DNA of 32,388 bases from Devosia sp. (GTDB taxonomy: Bacteria; Pseudomonadota; Alphaproteobacteria; Rhizobiales; Devosiaceae). Positions 19,908-30,091 of this stretch are shown one piece after another. The DNA lies in the NCBI GenBank assembly GCA_028290225.1, contig JAQGKH010000051.1, positions 1 through 32,388 of the forward strand, in the 5' to 3' direction. The notes below the pieces were generated by a model. The model was not told the origin of the DNA and did no database searches. It saw only the letters and a program-made list of their open reading frames with translations. The stretch's first letter is position 1. Each line of letters starts with the position of its first letter. The position numbers and the translations under genes are program-made.

Positions 19908-21320
19908 CTAGGCTGTCTGATCGTTCAACCGGGCCATTGTTTCGGCGCGACCGATCAACACCATGACCTCGAAGATTCCGGGGGACACGGTGCGGCCGGT
20001 CAAGGCGGCGCGAAGCGGCTGCGCGAGCTTGCCGAGCTTGAGACCCTTAGCTTCAGCAAGGGTCCGCATAGCCGTGTCGATGGCAGGCACGCTCCACTCG
20101 ATGATTCCCTCCAGCGTCGTGGCCATATCGGCCAAAACCGTGCGGGCTTCGGGGGTCAGCAGCGCCGTGGCGGCGGCATCGATGGTGAGCGGGCGGGTGG
20201 CATAGATGAATTGGGCCAGATCGATGAGCTCGAGCACGGTCTTGGCCCGTGGCTGCAGTTCGGGAAGCGCGGCAAGCACCGTGTCCTTGTTGCCGGTCAG
20301 CCCAGCAAGGTCGACCTCCCGCCCCACTTCGCGGGCGGTTGCGACCATGATGTCGTAGAGATAAGCGGGCGCGGCCTCGCGAATGTAGTGGCCGTTGATG
20401 TTCTCGAGCTTGACGAAGTCGAAGCGCGCCGCCCCCTTGTTGAGCCCTTCAAGGCTGAACCACTCCACCATCTGCTGGGTGGAGAAGATTTCGTCGTCCT
20501 CATGGCTCCAGCCAAGCCGTGCCAGATAATTGCGCAAGGCTTCGGGCAGATAACCCATCTGCCGGTAGGCTTCCACGCCCAGTGCGCCGTGGCGCTTGGA
20601 AAGCTTGGCGCCGTCCGGGCCATGGATCAGCGGGATATGGGCCATGTCGGGCACGGTCCAGCCCATGGCATTATAGATGATGATCTGCCGGGCGGCATTG
20701 GTCAGGTGATCGTCGCCGCGGATGATGTGGGTCACGCCCATGTCGTGATCGTCAACCACCACGGCATGCATGTAGGTGGGCGTTCCGTCCGAGCGCAGGA
20801 TGATGAAGTCATCCAGGTTCTCGGTCTTGAACACGACCTTGCCCTGGACATGGTCATTGACCACGATGTCTCCCGAAAGCGGCGCCTTTATGCGTACCAC
20901 CGGAGCGATGCCTTCAGGGGCTTGGCTTGGGTCCCGGTCGCGCCAGTAACCGTTGTAGCGCGGCGGCTTGCCGGCGGCGCGGGCTTCCTCGCGCATCTGG
21001 TCGAGCTCGGCAGGCGAGCAATAGCACAGATAGGCATGGCCCTTGGCCACCAACTCATGGGCAATCTCGGCGTGCCGGCTGGCACGGCCGAACTGCGAGA
21101 TGGCATCGCCGTCCCAATGCAGCCCCAGCCAGGACAAGCCCTCCTTGATGGCCTGCACGGCCGGCTCGGTGGAGCGTTCGCGGTCGGTGTCCTCGATGCG
21201 CAGCAGCATGGTGCCGCCGTGCTTGCGGGCAAAGGCCCAGTTGAACAGCGCCGTGCGCGCGCCACCGATATGGAGGAAGCCGGTGGGGGAAGGCGCGAAG
21301 CGGGTAACGACTTTAGACAT
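19908..21320 (-). CDS. gltX: Glutamate--tRNA ligase
   Basis: [42 protein letters not shown] (KMSKS equivalent); true start at 21320, not 21410. Confidence 0.96.
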   Translation of the reverse strand: MSKVVTRFAPSPTGFLHIGGARTALFNWAFARKHGGTMLLRIEDTDRERSTEPAVQAIKEGLSWLGLHWDGDAISQFGRASRHAEIAHELVAKGHAYLCYCSPAELDQMREEARAAGKPPRYNGYWRDRDPSQAPEGIAPVVRIKAPLSGDIVVNDHVQGKVVFKTENLDDFIILRSDGTPTYMHAVVVDDHDMGVTHIIRGDDHLTNAARQIIIYNAMGWTVPDMAHIPLIHGPDGAKLSKRHGALGVEAYRQMGYLPEALRNYLARLGWSHEDDEIFSTQQMVEWFSLEGLNKGAARFDFVKLENINGHYIREAAPAYLYDIMVATAREVGREVDLAGLTGNKDTVLAALPELQPRAKTVLELIDLAQFIYATRPLTIDAAATALLTPEARTVLADMATTLEGIIEWSVPAIDTAMRTLAEAKGLKLGKLAQPLRAALTGRTVSPGIFEVMVLIGRAETMARLNDQTA

Positions 21321-21399
21321 GGATACCGGAACGGTTGGACTAGGTTTGGTGCCGTGTGTAGCATAGGGCACCACGAGCGCAAGTAGAGGGGTCGCCGGG

Positions 21400-23544
21400 G
21401 TGCAGGGCACGGGGGCGCTGGAGCAGACAAGGGAGCTTGCGCCGGTGCCGGCGCAGCGTCATCAATTGCTTCGCGCACCCTCCAGCCGGTCGGACCGCCG
21501 CCTGCGGCGCCCGCAGCTGGGTCAGGCCGTTGCCGAAGCGCTGGCGACACGACGGGTGTTCGTGTTGCTGCCATTTGCAGGGATCGGGGGGCTCGTCAGC
21601 TATGCCGGCTTGCCGTTCGAGCCTGCGGGGTGGGCGCTCGTTGCCATTGGCGTGGCGCTTATGCTGGCCGTTGCGCTGAGCCTGCGCAATCTGGCGGCCT
21701 TGCGCGTGGTGGTGCTGCTTGCCGCCTTCTGGGGCGGTTTTTGCCTGCTCGCGGTTCACGGTGCGCTGGGCGGATCGGATATGCTGCGCTATCCGCTTTT
21801 TGGCGAGTACCAGGGGGTGGTGGACGAGATCCTGTCGGCAACGGCAGAGGAGCGCCGCATCGTGGTTTCCAACCTGCGGCCGGTGGGCGATGCCGTGGCG
21901 GTGCCGATCAACAAGGCCCGGCTGCTGATCCCGCCGGAGCCGCCATTACGGCCGGGCGACACCATTGAGGGCAAGCTGCGACTGGCGCCGGTACCGGGCC
22001 CCATACTGCCGGGTGCTTTTGATGGACAGTTTCACGCCTTTTTTGCCGGCATTGGCGCCTATGGCAATGCCACGGGTGCGGTGACCCGCATCGCCGAAGC
22101 GAGCGGGTTTGATCTGGGCCGATCGGTCGAGGACTTGCGCCGCAACATTGGTGTCCGGCTTGACAGCCAGCTTGAAGGCGCTGCGGCGGCCATCGCACGA
22201 GCCATGGTGGTGGGCGACCAAAGCACGATCTCCGACGAGACCCGCGAGGTGATGGCGGCTTCAGGGCTGGCGCATATCTACTCCATTTCGGGGCTTCATC
22301 TTTCGATTGTGGCGGGCGGGGTGTTCTGGCTGGTGCGGCTGGCGCTGGCGAGCCTTCCAGGATTTGCGGTGGGCTGGCCGGTCAAGAAACTGGCCGCCGT
22401 GACGGGAATTGCCGCCGCCTTCAGTTATCTGCTGCTGGCCGGTGGGCTGGCCAATGTGCCCGCCTTGCGGTCCACGATCATGCTGGCGCTGATCTTTGGC
22501 GCGGTGCTGGCCGGCCGGCGGGCGCTCACCATGCGCAATGTGGCGATTGCGGCGCTGGCCGTGATTGTTCTGGATCCCGCCAGTGTGTTCCGGGCCAGTT
22601 TCCAGCTGTCCTTTGCGGCGGTGGTGGCCTTGATCGGCATCTATGAATTGCCGCGGCGCGGCCCCACCGTGCACCGGGCCGGGATTGGCAAGCTTGTTGC
22701 TGGTGTGGGTACGGCGGCGCTGACTAGCTTCATCGCCGGAACCGCTACGCTGTTGTTTTCGGCCTACCACTTCCAGCAGACGGCGCCGCTGGGCGTGATC
22801 GGCAATGTGCTGGTGCTGCCTGTGGTGAGCCTCCTCATCATGCCCTTCGGGTTGCTCGCTGTCGTGCTGATGCCGCTGGGGGTGGAAGCGCCCTTTGTGG
22901 CGGTGATGGGATGGGGAATCGAGCGCATGGTGGACGGGGCCAGCCTGGTTGCCGGCTGGAGCGAGGGACTGACCGGAAACCCGCTGTTGACGGCGACCTC
23001 GCTGCTGATTGGGCTGGTTGGGCTGGCCTGGTTTGCGTTTCTTTCCAATTGGTGGCGCCTAGCTGGCCCAATGGCAGCACTGCCGCTGATCCTGCTGTTC
23101 GGCCTTGACCAGCGGCCGGACGTGCTGATTGCCGACAGCACACAGGCCGTGGCCGTGCGCACCGAGAATGGCATGGGGCTGCTGGCGGGGCGGGCCGAGA
23201 GTTTTGCGGTGGAAGTCTGGGGCGAGCACTATCAGGAAGCGATTGCCCCCGACCTCGCCGAGGGGCGCTGCGACAGCCTGGGCTGCGTTGTTGCAACGAA
23301 GCGATATTCAGTTGCCGTGGTCCGCGACGCCGCCGCCTTTGACGAAGATTGCGCCCGCCATGACCTGGTGGTCACGCGCTTGCGGGCGCCGCAGGCCTGC
23401 CGGGCCCAGGCCCAGGTTATCGACCGGGACGACCTGGCGGCAGGGGGTGTACACTGGTTGCGCTGGAACGCTTCGGACCGACGCTTTGATGTGCGTCCGG
23501 CCGTGCTTAATCTCACCCGGCCGTGGCGAGCCGGGCTACCGTGA
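21400..23544 (+). CDS. comEC: ComEC/Rec2 family competence membrane protein
   Basis: Competence-domain motif [27 protein letters not shown], multiple TM helices. Start codon uncertain. No obvious C-terminal metallo-beta-lactamase HxHxDH motif. Confidence 0.9.
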   Translation: MQGTGALEQTRELAPVPAQRHQLLRAPSSRSDRRLRRPQLGQAVAEALATRRVFVLLPFAGIGGLVSYAGLPFEPAGWALVAIGVALMLAVALSLRNLAALRVVVLLAAFWGGFCLLAVHGALGGSDMLRYPLFGEYQGVVDEILSATAEERRIVVSNLRPVGDAVAVPINKARLLIPPEPPLRPGDTIEGKLRLAPVPGPILPGAFDGQFHAFFAGIGAYGNATGAVTRIAEASGFDLGRSVEDLRRNIGVRLDSQLEGAAAAIARAMVVGDQSTISDETREVMAASGLAHIYSISGLHLSIVAGGVFWLVRLALASLPGFAVGWPVKKLAAVTGIAAAFSYLLLAGGLANVPALRSTIMLALIFGAVLAGRRALTMRNVAIAALAVIVLDPASVFRASFQLSFAAVVALIGIYELPRRGPTVHRAGIGKLVAGVGTAALTSFIAGTATLLFSAYHFQQTAPLGVIGNVLVLPVVSLLIMPFGLLAVVLMPLGVEAPFVAVMGWGIERMVDGASLVAGWSEGLTGNPLLTATSLLIGLVGLAWFAFLSNWWRLAGPMAALPLILLFGLDQRPDVLIADSTQAVAVRTENGMGLLAGRAESFAVEVWGEHYQEAIAPDLAEGRCDSLGCVVATKRYSVAVVRDAAAFDEDCARHDLVVTRLRAPQACRAQAQVIDRDDLAAGGVHWLRWNASDRRFDVRPAVLNLTRPWRAGLP

Positions 23545-25468
23545 CCCCCGCCGCCGGGATTTCGGCGGAGCCGAGCACATAGGCGGTTTCGTCATCGGCA
23601 AGGGCCAACACCGTGTCCTTGCTGCCATAATTGACGTAGACGCGCATGCCGTCGCGCACCCGGCAGCGGACGCCGGCGGGAAGCGCGATCCTTGGCAGGC
23701 CAGCTTCCATGATGAGGTAATCGACGATGCGCTGGATCAGCGCCCGGTTGCCGCTGGCCGCCTGGTAGAAGAGCTTGCCCTGGGAGACCAGCACCGGCCA
23801 ATCGTCCTCGTCTTCCATGATCACCTCGGCGCCGGTTTCAAGCCGTTCGCGCCAATGGCGCACGGCGCCGCCGCCCTTGACCGGCACCTCGATGCTGGGG
23901 TCGACAGTGTCGACGCGCATGACCTTGGCGTTCAGAATATTGGGCGACAGGTCGGGCGCAAGTTGGGCCGGGAAGCTGAAATCGGGCGTCTTGGAGCCGG
24001 TGCGCGGGCCGATCAGCAGGTGCCCTTCGTGCTCGGCAACGGCTTGGCGCAGGGCATCGGACCAGGTGAACAAGGCCGGGATCGCAACGATGCTGTAGCC
24101 GGCAAAGCTTGACGTGCTGGGGGGCAGGATATCCACATCGATGCCGTGCTTGCGAAAGGCCGCATAGACAGCACGGACCTGTGCACCGTGGCTGAAGCCT
24201 TTGGCCTGGGGCAGGATCTGCCAGGCCCATTCGCTTTCGTAGTCGTAGACCAGCGCTACCTTGCCCCTGGCTGTCACACCGGCCATGCCCGTCTGCCGCA
24301 GTTCCTGGGCAACCTGGCTGGCTTCGTGATAAGCGGGCGCGGGTTCGCTGTCGGGTCGCAGCAGGCCCGCATGCATCTGTTCCTGCCCGAACGGGGCCTG
24401 GCGCCAGCGGAAGTAGGAAACCACCTCGGCGCCATGGGCGAAGGCCTCCCAGGCCCAGAGCCGGGCCATGCCGGGCAAGGGGTCGGGGTTGAAATCGGCC
24501 CAGTTCACCGGCCCGGGTTGCTGCTCCATGACCCACCAGCGGCCATGGCCGACGCTGCGGTAGAGATCGTGGTGGAAGGCCTGGTAGTCGGGTTCTCCCT
24601 GGCGCAGATATTGCAGCTTGATGTCATCGCTCTCGTCGCTACGTGCGAGATGGCCGAGCGGGTAGGCATCCCAGCTGGCGACATCGAGGGTTTCGGCCAC
24701 CTTGAAGTGGTCAAAGTCGGTGTAGCGACCCATGAAATTGTGGATCACCGGCAGGTCGGGCCGTGCCGCCTTGAGGATATCGAACTGCAATGCGTTGAAG
24801 GCCGCCACCTGGTCGGACGAATAACGGCGGAAATCGAGCTCATGGGCGGGGGCCGCTTCGCAGACCAGGAGATTGGGCAGCTCGATCTGATCGAAGCGGC
24901 TGTATTCCATGGACCAGAAGACATTGCCCCATGCCTGGTTGAGGGCGTCGATGGTGTTGTATTTCCGTTCCAGCCAGAGGCGGAAGCCCGCCAATGCCGC
25001 GGGGGAATAGGAGTAGGAGGTGTCGTGGCAGCCATATTCGTTGTCGGTCTGCCAGGCGGCGAGTGCCGGGTGCTGGCCAACGGCGTCGGCCAGCAGCTGC
25101 ACGATGCGCCGGCACTCCTCCCGATAGCCAAGATGGGAGAAGTCATAGTGCCGGCGCGAGCCGAAGCCGCGGCGGCGCCCCTGCGCATCGACCGCCAGCA
25201 TGTCGGGATGCTTGTCAACCATCCAGCGGGGGGGCGTTGCCGTGGGGGTGCCGAACACCACTTTGAGCCCATGCGCGGCGAGGGCATCCATGGCGCGGAT
25301 GATCCAGTCCAAGCGCAGATCGCCCGGGGATGGCTCAAGCCGCGACCAGGCAAACTCGCCGATGCGCACATAGCGGATGCCCACCTCCGCCATGCGCGCG
25401 GCATCGTGCGCCCACCAATCCTCAGGCCAATGTTCCGGGTAGTAACAAACGCCGAGGGCAGGGATCAT
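23513..25468 (-). CDS. Glycoside hydrolase family 42 beta-galactosidase
   Basis: LGVCYYPEHWPEDWWAHDAARMAEVGIRYVRIGEFAWSRLEP; acid/base AAWQTDNEYGCH; nucleophile region WWVMEQQPGPVNWADFN. Confidence 0.93.
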   Translation of the reverse strand: MIPALGVCYYPEHWPEDWWAHDAARMAEVGIRYVRIGEFAWSRLEPSPGDLRLDWIIRAMDALAAHGLKVVFGTPTATPPRWMVDKHPDMLAVDAQGRRRGFGSRRHYDFSHLGYREECRRIVQLLADAVGQHPALAAWQTDNEYGCHDTSYSYSPAALAGFRLWLERKYNTIDALNQAWGNVFWSMEYSRFDQIELPNLLVCEAAPAHELDFRRYSSDQVAAFNALQFDILKAARPDLPVIHNFMGRYTDFDHFKVAETLDVASWDAYPLGHLARSDESDDIKLQYLRQGEPDYQAFHHDLYRSVGHGRWWVMEQQPGPVNWADFNPDPLPGMARLWAWEAFAHGAEVVSYFRWRQAPFGQEQMHAGLLRPDSEPAPAYHEASQVAQELRQTGMAGVTARGKVALVYDYESEWAWQILPQAKGFSHGAQVRAVYAAFRKHGIDVDILPPSTSSFAGYSIVAIPALFTWSDALRQAVAEHEGHLLIGPRTGSKTPDFSFPAQLAPDLSPNILNAKVMRVDTVDPSIEVPVKGGGAVRHWRERLETGAEVIMEDEDDWPVLVSQGKLFYQAASGNRALIQRIVDYLIMEAGLPRIALPAGVRCRVRDGMRVYVNYGSKDTVLALADDETAYVLGSAEIPAAGVTVARLATAG

Positions 25469-25474
25469 GAGAAC

Positions 25475-26350
25475 CTAGAGGGTGATACGGGCTTCAGGAA
25501 GGCCAGGAACATCGAGCCGGATGGCAAAGATGCCGCCGGCCACCTTTTCTGCCGCCAGCTGCTCGGGGCTGAGCGTTTTGGCGGCGGTGGTGATGAAGAG
25601 GGTCTTGAGATCAGGACCGCCGAAAGCGGGGCAGGTCACCTGGGAGACCGGCACTTCGACGACCCGGTCAACCGAGCCATCCGGAGCATGGCGCACCACG
25701 CAGCTGCCGCCCCACCTGGCGCTCCAGAGATAGCCCTCGCTGTCGACTACCGCGCCATCGGGATAGCCCGGACCTTCCGAAACATCGGCGAATACCGACC
25801 AGTCACCGACCGGCAGGCCGGTGGCGGGATCGGTCTCGACCTTGAGGATCTGCTGGGTGGGAGTGTCGGCCCAGTAAGCGGTGCGACCATCGCGGGTGAA
25901 GCAGGTGGCATTGGGGATCGAGGCGTTGGAGCGCAGCACGCTGAGCTTGCCGGCGCGGTAGTGGTAGAGCGTGCCGCCCCGCGCATCCTCGTTTTTGGGC
26001 ATGGTGCCGATCCAGAAGGCGCCCGATGGGTGCACGCGGCTGTCATTGCCGCGAGTGGCAGCGTTGTCGGCCTCGATGGGGACGATGAGGCTTTGTTCGC
26101 TCGTTTGCAGGTTGAAGCGCTTGAGCCCGGTTTCGGTCACAAGGGCGAGGTTGTCCGCGTCGATGATGGCGGCCGCGGCGACGTTCTCGCCAAAGCTCCA
26201 GCTGCCTTCAATGTCCCCGGTGGCCGAGGCGGCGAAGAGCTTTTGGTTGTTGATATCGAAAAAGAAGAGCTGCTGGCGATCAGGGTGCCAGAAGGGGCCT
26301 TCGCCCAAGGCACATTTGCTGTCGATCAACAGTTCGGCGGTTTGGGTCAC
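25475..26350 (-). CDS. SMP-30/gluconolactonase/LRE family protein, putative galactonolactonase
   Basis: CALGEGPFWHPDRQQLFFFDI; NDSRVHPSGAFWIGTM; GPGYPDGAVVDSEGYLWSARWGG; ATGA overlap with dgoA. Confidence 0.9.
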   Translation of the reverse strand: MTQTAELLIDSKCALGEGPFWHPDRQQLFFFDINNQKLFAASATGDIEGSWSFGENVAAAAIIDADNLALVTETGLKRFNLQTSEQSLIVPIEADNAATRGNDSRVHPSGAFWIGTMPKNEDARGGTLYHYRAGKLSVLRSNASIPNATCFTRDGRTAYWADTPTQQILKVETDPATGLPVGDWSVFADVSEGPGYPDGAVVDSEGYLWSARWGGSCVVRHAPDGSVDRVVEVPVSQVTCPAFGGPDLKTLFITTAAKTLSPEQLAAEKVAGGIFAIRLDVPGLPEARITL

Positions 26351-26958
26351 GGCGTCATCCCTCGATCATAGGCTGCTACGGCCTGCGCAGCGCGCTGGCT
26401 CACTTCGGCGGCGGTGCTGCCGGGTTTGTACAAAAAGGTGCCCAGGCCGAACCCGACGCAGCCCGCGGCAAAGTATTCGCCGAAATTGTCGGGGTTGGCG
26501 CCGCCCACCGCATAAAGCGGCAGCTCGGGCGGCAGCACCGCCTTCATTGCCTTGATGCCGCGCGGCCCCAAAACTTCGGCCGGGAAGAACTTGAGGCCAG
26601 TGGCGCCCGCCTTGATCGCTTTGAACGCATCGCTGGGCGTAAACACACCGGGATAGGAGCCGAGCTGAATGCGCACGGTTTCTTCAATAACCGATCGGTT
26701 AGTGTCCGGTGATACGATAAATGTGCCGCCGGCGTCAGCGACCGCCCAGACCTGCTTCTTGGTCAGGACGGTTCCGGCGCCGATCATCGCCGCATCGCCA
26801 AGCGCCTCCGAGGCAAGGGTGATGCTGGCCAGGGCATCGGGCGAGTTCAGCGGCACTTCGATCATGGTGATCCCGGCCGCGATCAGGGCGTGACAGACAT
26901 CCAGTGTTTCGGGCGGGGTGATGCCGCGCAGGATCGCAATCAGGTGGCGATGGCTCAT
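26347..26958 (-). CDS. dgoA: 2-dehydro-3-deoxy-6-phosphogalactonate aldolase
   Basis: LIAILRGITPPETLDVCHALIAAGITMIEVPLNSPDAL; Schiff-base Lys region ATGLKFFPAEVLGPRGIKAMKAVLP. Confidence 0.92.
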   Translation of the reverse strand: MSHRHLIAILRGITPPETLDVCHALIAAGITMIEVPLNSPDALASITLASEALGDAAMIGAGTVLTKKQVWAVADAGGTFIVSPDTNRSVIEETVRIQLGSYPGVFTPSDAFKAIKAGATGLKFFPAEVLGPRGIKAMKAVLPPELPLYAVGGANPDNFGEYFAAGCVGFGLGTFLYKPGSTAAEVSQRAAQAVAAYDRGMTP

Positions 26959-26970
26959 GGGGTTCTCCGA

Positions 26971-27897
26971 TCAGGCGATAAAGTTGCGCGCAGCCTTAAG
27001 GCCCGCCAGCACCACTTCGGTTCCATCCACCGGCTCGCCTTGCGCACCGATCATGCCAAGCACCTGGGCATAAAGGGCGCATAGCGCTGGCGAGCCGATC
27101 AGCGGCACGGTTTGATTGCCGATCCGGGCGCGGCGGCTGCCGATCTCGGTGCCGATCAGCAGACCCGACAGATAACCTTCGCACCAATCGGGCTCCCGGC
27201 CCGACAGGAGCGAACTGGCACGCACGGCGAAGAGTTCGCTGGTCAGCTGCTCCGGCCGATCGAGCCCGATCTGTGCTCCGGCCGCAAAACCCTCGTCGCG
27301 ACCTGCCCCTCCCGTGGCACCAACCAGGGAATGGCGCAGCACCGACTGAGTGCGCAGCAACTCAAACAGCTCGCCGGTCATGGCCGTGGAGAAATGCTCG
27401 ATGCGGGTGCCGTTCATATCGGCCCATTTGGAATGCGTGCCGGGCATGCAGACGACGCCGGCAAAGCCGGGGCGCAGCGCGGCCAGGCCAAGCAGCTGGG
27501 TTTCTTCACCCCGCATGACGTTGTCACCGCCAGACTTTTGGCAAACGCCGGGGAGGATGGCCGCGGTGAGATGCCCGTCGGGCAGGGGTGGACGCACGGC
27601 CCCATCGATCAAGCCGCGCAGATCGGTAGGTGCTTCGAGGTAGGGAGCCTCACACCAGCCCTGGCGGGCGCCGGCCATGCCGCAAACCAGCACATCCAGC
27701 GAACCGCCGCGGTTGCTGCCCAGACCCCGGAGCAAAGCCTGGAGCACGCCGGGATACTCATCGCGCGTCAGCTTGCCCATGCCCTGGTCGGAAGAACGCG
27801 ACAGCACCACGGCACCGTCCGGAGCCAGGCCCCAGGCACGCAGGTTGGACGTGCCCCAATCAACGCCGACCCACTCAACAAACTCAGTCACGCCCAT
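26971..27897 (-). CDS. dgoK: 2-dehydro-3-deoxygalactonokinase
   Basis: VEWVGVDWGTSNLRAWGLAPDG; PGTHSKWADMNGTRIEHFSTAMTGELFELLRTQSVL; adjacent to dgoA. Confidence 0.93.
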   Translation of the reverse strand: MGVTEFVEWVGVDWGTSNLRAWGLAPDGAVVLSRSSDQGMGKLTRDEYPGVLQALLRGLGSNRGGSLDVLVCGMAGARQGWCEAPYLEAPTDLRGLIDGAVRPPLPDGHLTAAILPGVCQKSGGDNVMRGEETQLLGLAALRPGFAGVVCMPGTHSKWADMNGTRIEHFSTAMTGELFELLRTQSVLRHSLVGATGGAGRDEGFAAGAQIGLDRPEQLTSELFAVRASSLLSGREPDWCEGYLSGLLIGTEIGSRRARIGNQTVPLIGSPALCALYAQVLGMIGAQGEPVDGTEVVLAGLKAARNFIA

Positions 27898-27907
27898 TCC
27901 CCCTCGT

Positions 27908-27924
27908 GTTGCGCCCCTCGCAAC
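27908..27924. repeat. Short palindrome in the dgoK / dehydratase divergent intergenic region, possible regulator site
   Basis: GTTGCG-CCCCT-CGCAAC perfect dyad just upstream of dgoK; another GTTGCG half-site near 27940. Confidence 0.35.
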
Positions 27925-28106
27925 GGCTCAAGCCTAATTGTTGCGCCGCCTCCCGCCTAGCCGATTCGGCGGCTGGGTGAAGTCAGTGACCCCGCTCGGC
28001 GACAAATTCCCGCCAGAATGGCATTCAAACTTGCCACTAACATGCTAGAACCGCTGCAAACAGCAGCGTGTTTTCGCCATGGCGCGAACCATTGAGGAAT
28101 ACGGAC

Positions 28107-29936
28107 ATGACGGCAGATAACGGCTTCTCCTTCCCTGACGGGCAGGACAGCGCGCCCAAGAAGCTGCGCTCGCGCGCCTGGTTCGACAATCCCGAGAACC
28201 CCGACATGACCGCGCTTTACCTCGAGCGCTACATGAACTTCGGCGTATCGCGCGAAGAGCTGCAGTCCAACAAGCCCATTATCGGCATTGCCCAGACCGG
28301 CTCGGACCTCAGCCCCTGCAACCGCCACCATATCGTGCTGGCCGAGCGCGTGCGCGAAGGCATCCGGGAAGCGGGCGGCATTGCCATCGAGTTTCCGGTG
28401 CACCCGATCCAGGAAACGGGCAAGCGCCCGACGGCCGGCCTCGATCGCAACCTGGCCTATCTCGGGCTCGTGGAAGTGCTTTATGGCTATCCGCTGGACG
28501 GCGTGGTGCTGACCATCGGTTGCGACAAGACCACGCCCGCCATGCTGATGGGCGCCGCGACGGTCAATATTCCGGCGATCGCATTGTCGGTCGGGCCGAT
28601 GCTCAATGGTTGGCACAAGGGCGAGCGCACCGGCTCGGGCACCATTGTGTGGAAGGCGCGTCAGATGATGGCCGCGGGCGAGATCGACTATGCGCAGTTC
28701 ATCGAACTCGTCGCATCCTCGGCACCTTCGACGGGCTATTGCAACACCATGGGCACGGCGACGACCATGAACTCGCTGGCCGAGTCGCTGGGCATGCAGT
28801 TGCCGGGCTCGGCGGCGATCCCAGCGCCGTATCGCGATCGCCAGGAAATGGCGTATCGCACGGGCAAGCGCATCGTCGACATGGTGCATGAGGACCTCAA
28901 GCCCTCCGACATCCTGACCAAGGATAATTTCATCAACACCATCGTGGTCAATTCCGCGATTGGCGGCTCGACCAATGCGCCGATCCATATCCAGGCTATT
29001 GCCAAGCATATCGGGGTGGAGCTCGAGCTGCAGGACTTCCAGACCTATGGGCACAAGGTGCCGCTGCTGGTGAACCTGCAGCCGGCGGGCGAGTATCTGG
29101 GCGAGGATTACTACCATGCCGGCGGCGTGCCAGCCGTGGTGAACGAGCTGATGAAGCAGGGGCTCATTCGCGAGAACGCCCCCACCGTCAACGGCAAGAC
29201 CATTGGCGAGAACTGCCGCAATACGCCCATCCAGGACGAAAAGGTGATCCGTCCCTTCGAGCAGCCGCTCAAGGAAGAGGCCGGGTTCCTGGTGCTGCGC
29301 GGGAACCTGTTTGACAACGCCATCATGAAGACCAGCGTGATCTCGCCCGAGTTCCGCGAGCGCTACCTGGCCAATCCCGAGCATCCCGGCATGTTCGAGG
29401 GAAAGGCCGTGGTGTTCGACGGACCCGAGGATTATCACCACCGCATCGACGATCCGTCGCTCGATATCGACGAGCACACGCTGCTGTTCATGCGTGGCGC
29501 CGGTCCGATCGGCTATCCCGGCGCAGCCGAGGTGGTCAATATGCGGCCGCCCGATTACCTCATCAAGAAGGGTATCCACGCGCTGGCTTGTATCGGTGAC
29601 GGGCGGCAATCGGGTACGTCGGGTTCGCCCTCGATCCTCAACGCTTCCCCGGAAGCCGCCGCTGGCGGCAACCTCGCGATTCTGCGCACTGGCGATCGTG
29701 TGCGGATCGATCTCAACAACGGCACGGCCGATATCCTGATCTCGGATGCGGAGATCGCGACACGGCGGCAGGAGCTGGCGGAAGCGGGCGGGTATAAATA
29801 TCCCAAGCATCAGACGCCGTGGCAGGAGATCCAGCGCGGACTGGTGGACCAGCTTGGCAATGGCGCAGTGCTCAAGCCGGCGGTGGCGTATCAGCGGATC
29901 GCCCAGACCCACGGCGTGCCGCGCGACAATCACTAA
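28107..29936 (+). CDS. IlvD/EDD family dehydratase (sugar-acid dehydratase, D-xylonate/L-arabonate dehydratase type)
   Basis: [32 protein letters not shown]; Fe-S cysteines in [61 protein letters not shown] 8 nt before ATG 28107. Confidence 0.92.
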   Translation: MTADNGFSFPDGQDSAPKKLRSRAWFDNPENPDMTALYLERYMNFGVSREELQSNKPIIGIAQTGSDLSPCNRHHIVLAERVREGIREAGGIAIEFPVHPIQETGKRPTAGLDRNLAYLGLVEVLYGYPLDGVVLTIGCDKTTPAMLMGAATVNIPAIALSVGPMLNGWHKGERTGSGTIVWKARQMMAAGEIDYAQFIELVASSAPSTGYCNTMGTATTMNSLAESLGMQLPGSAAIPAPYRDRQEMAYRTGKRIVDMVHEDLKPSDILTKDNFINTIVVNSAIGGSTNAPIHIQAIAKHIGVELELQDFQTYGHKVPLLVNLQPAGEYLGEDYYHAGGVPAVVNELMKQGLIRENAPTVNGKTIGENCRNTPIQDEKVIRPFEQPLKEEAGFLVLRGNLFDNAIMKTSVISPEFRERYLANPEHPGMFEGKAVVFDGPEDYHHRIDDPSLDIDEHTLLFMRGAGPIGYPGAAEVVNMRPPDYLIKKGIHALACIGDGRQSGTSGSPSILNASPEAAAGGNLAILRTGDRVRIDLNNGTADILISDAEIATRRQELAEAGGYKYPKHQTPWQEIQRGLVDQLGNGAVLKPAVAYQRIAQTHGVPRDNH

Positions 29937-29946
29937 GGCCACCCAG

Positions 29947-29974
29947 GATCCCCGCTTCGGCGGGGATCTTTTTT
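29947..29974 (+). terminator. Rho-independent terminator after the dehydratase gene
   Basis: GATCCCCGC-TTCG-GCGGGGATC-TTTTTT: perfect 9-bp stem, TTCG tetraloop, T6 tract. Confidence 0.93.
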
Positions 29975-30030
29975 GTGGCGCTATCGGCATGGATAGGCGC
30001 CGGTCGGCGATGAGCCTCCGGATAGAGCGG

Positions 30031-30091
30031 CGCTGGCGAGGCTTTGCCTCAAGAAACGTTGCGCAATAACGGAAGCTCCGCCTCGCCAGCG
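30031..30091. repeat. 12-bp perfect inverted repeat with nested short stem
   Basis: CGCTGGCGAGGC (30031-30042) / GCCTCGCCAGCG (30080-30091); inside it CGTT-GCGCAAT-AACG. Confidence 0.65.

Noticed and set aside
19899-21386. 495-aa plus-strand ORF opposite gltX
   Set aside because: Antisense to conserved glutamyl-tRNA synthetase.
24146-26371. 741-aa plus-strand ORF opposite GH42 and SMP-30 genes
   Set aside because: Long but antisense to two strongly recognised genes; His/Gly/Ala-rich translation typical of antisense artefact.
28086-28100. GAAC-CATTGAG-GAAT near the dehydratase start
   Set aside because: One mismatch from a LexA box; overlaps the Shine-Dalgarno region and the gene has no obvious SOS role.
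27957-29990. 677-aa minus-strand ORF opposite the IlvD/EDD gene
   Set aside because: Antisense artefact spanning the terminator; no family motif.
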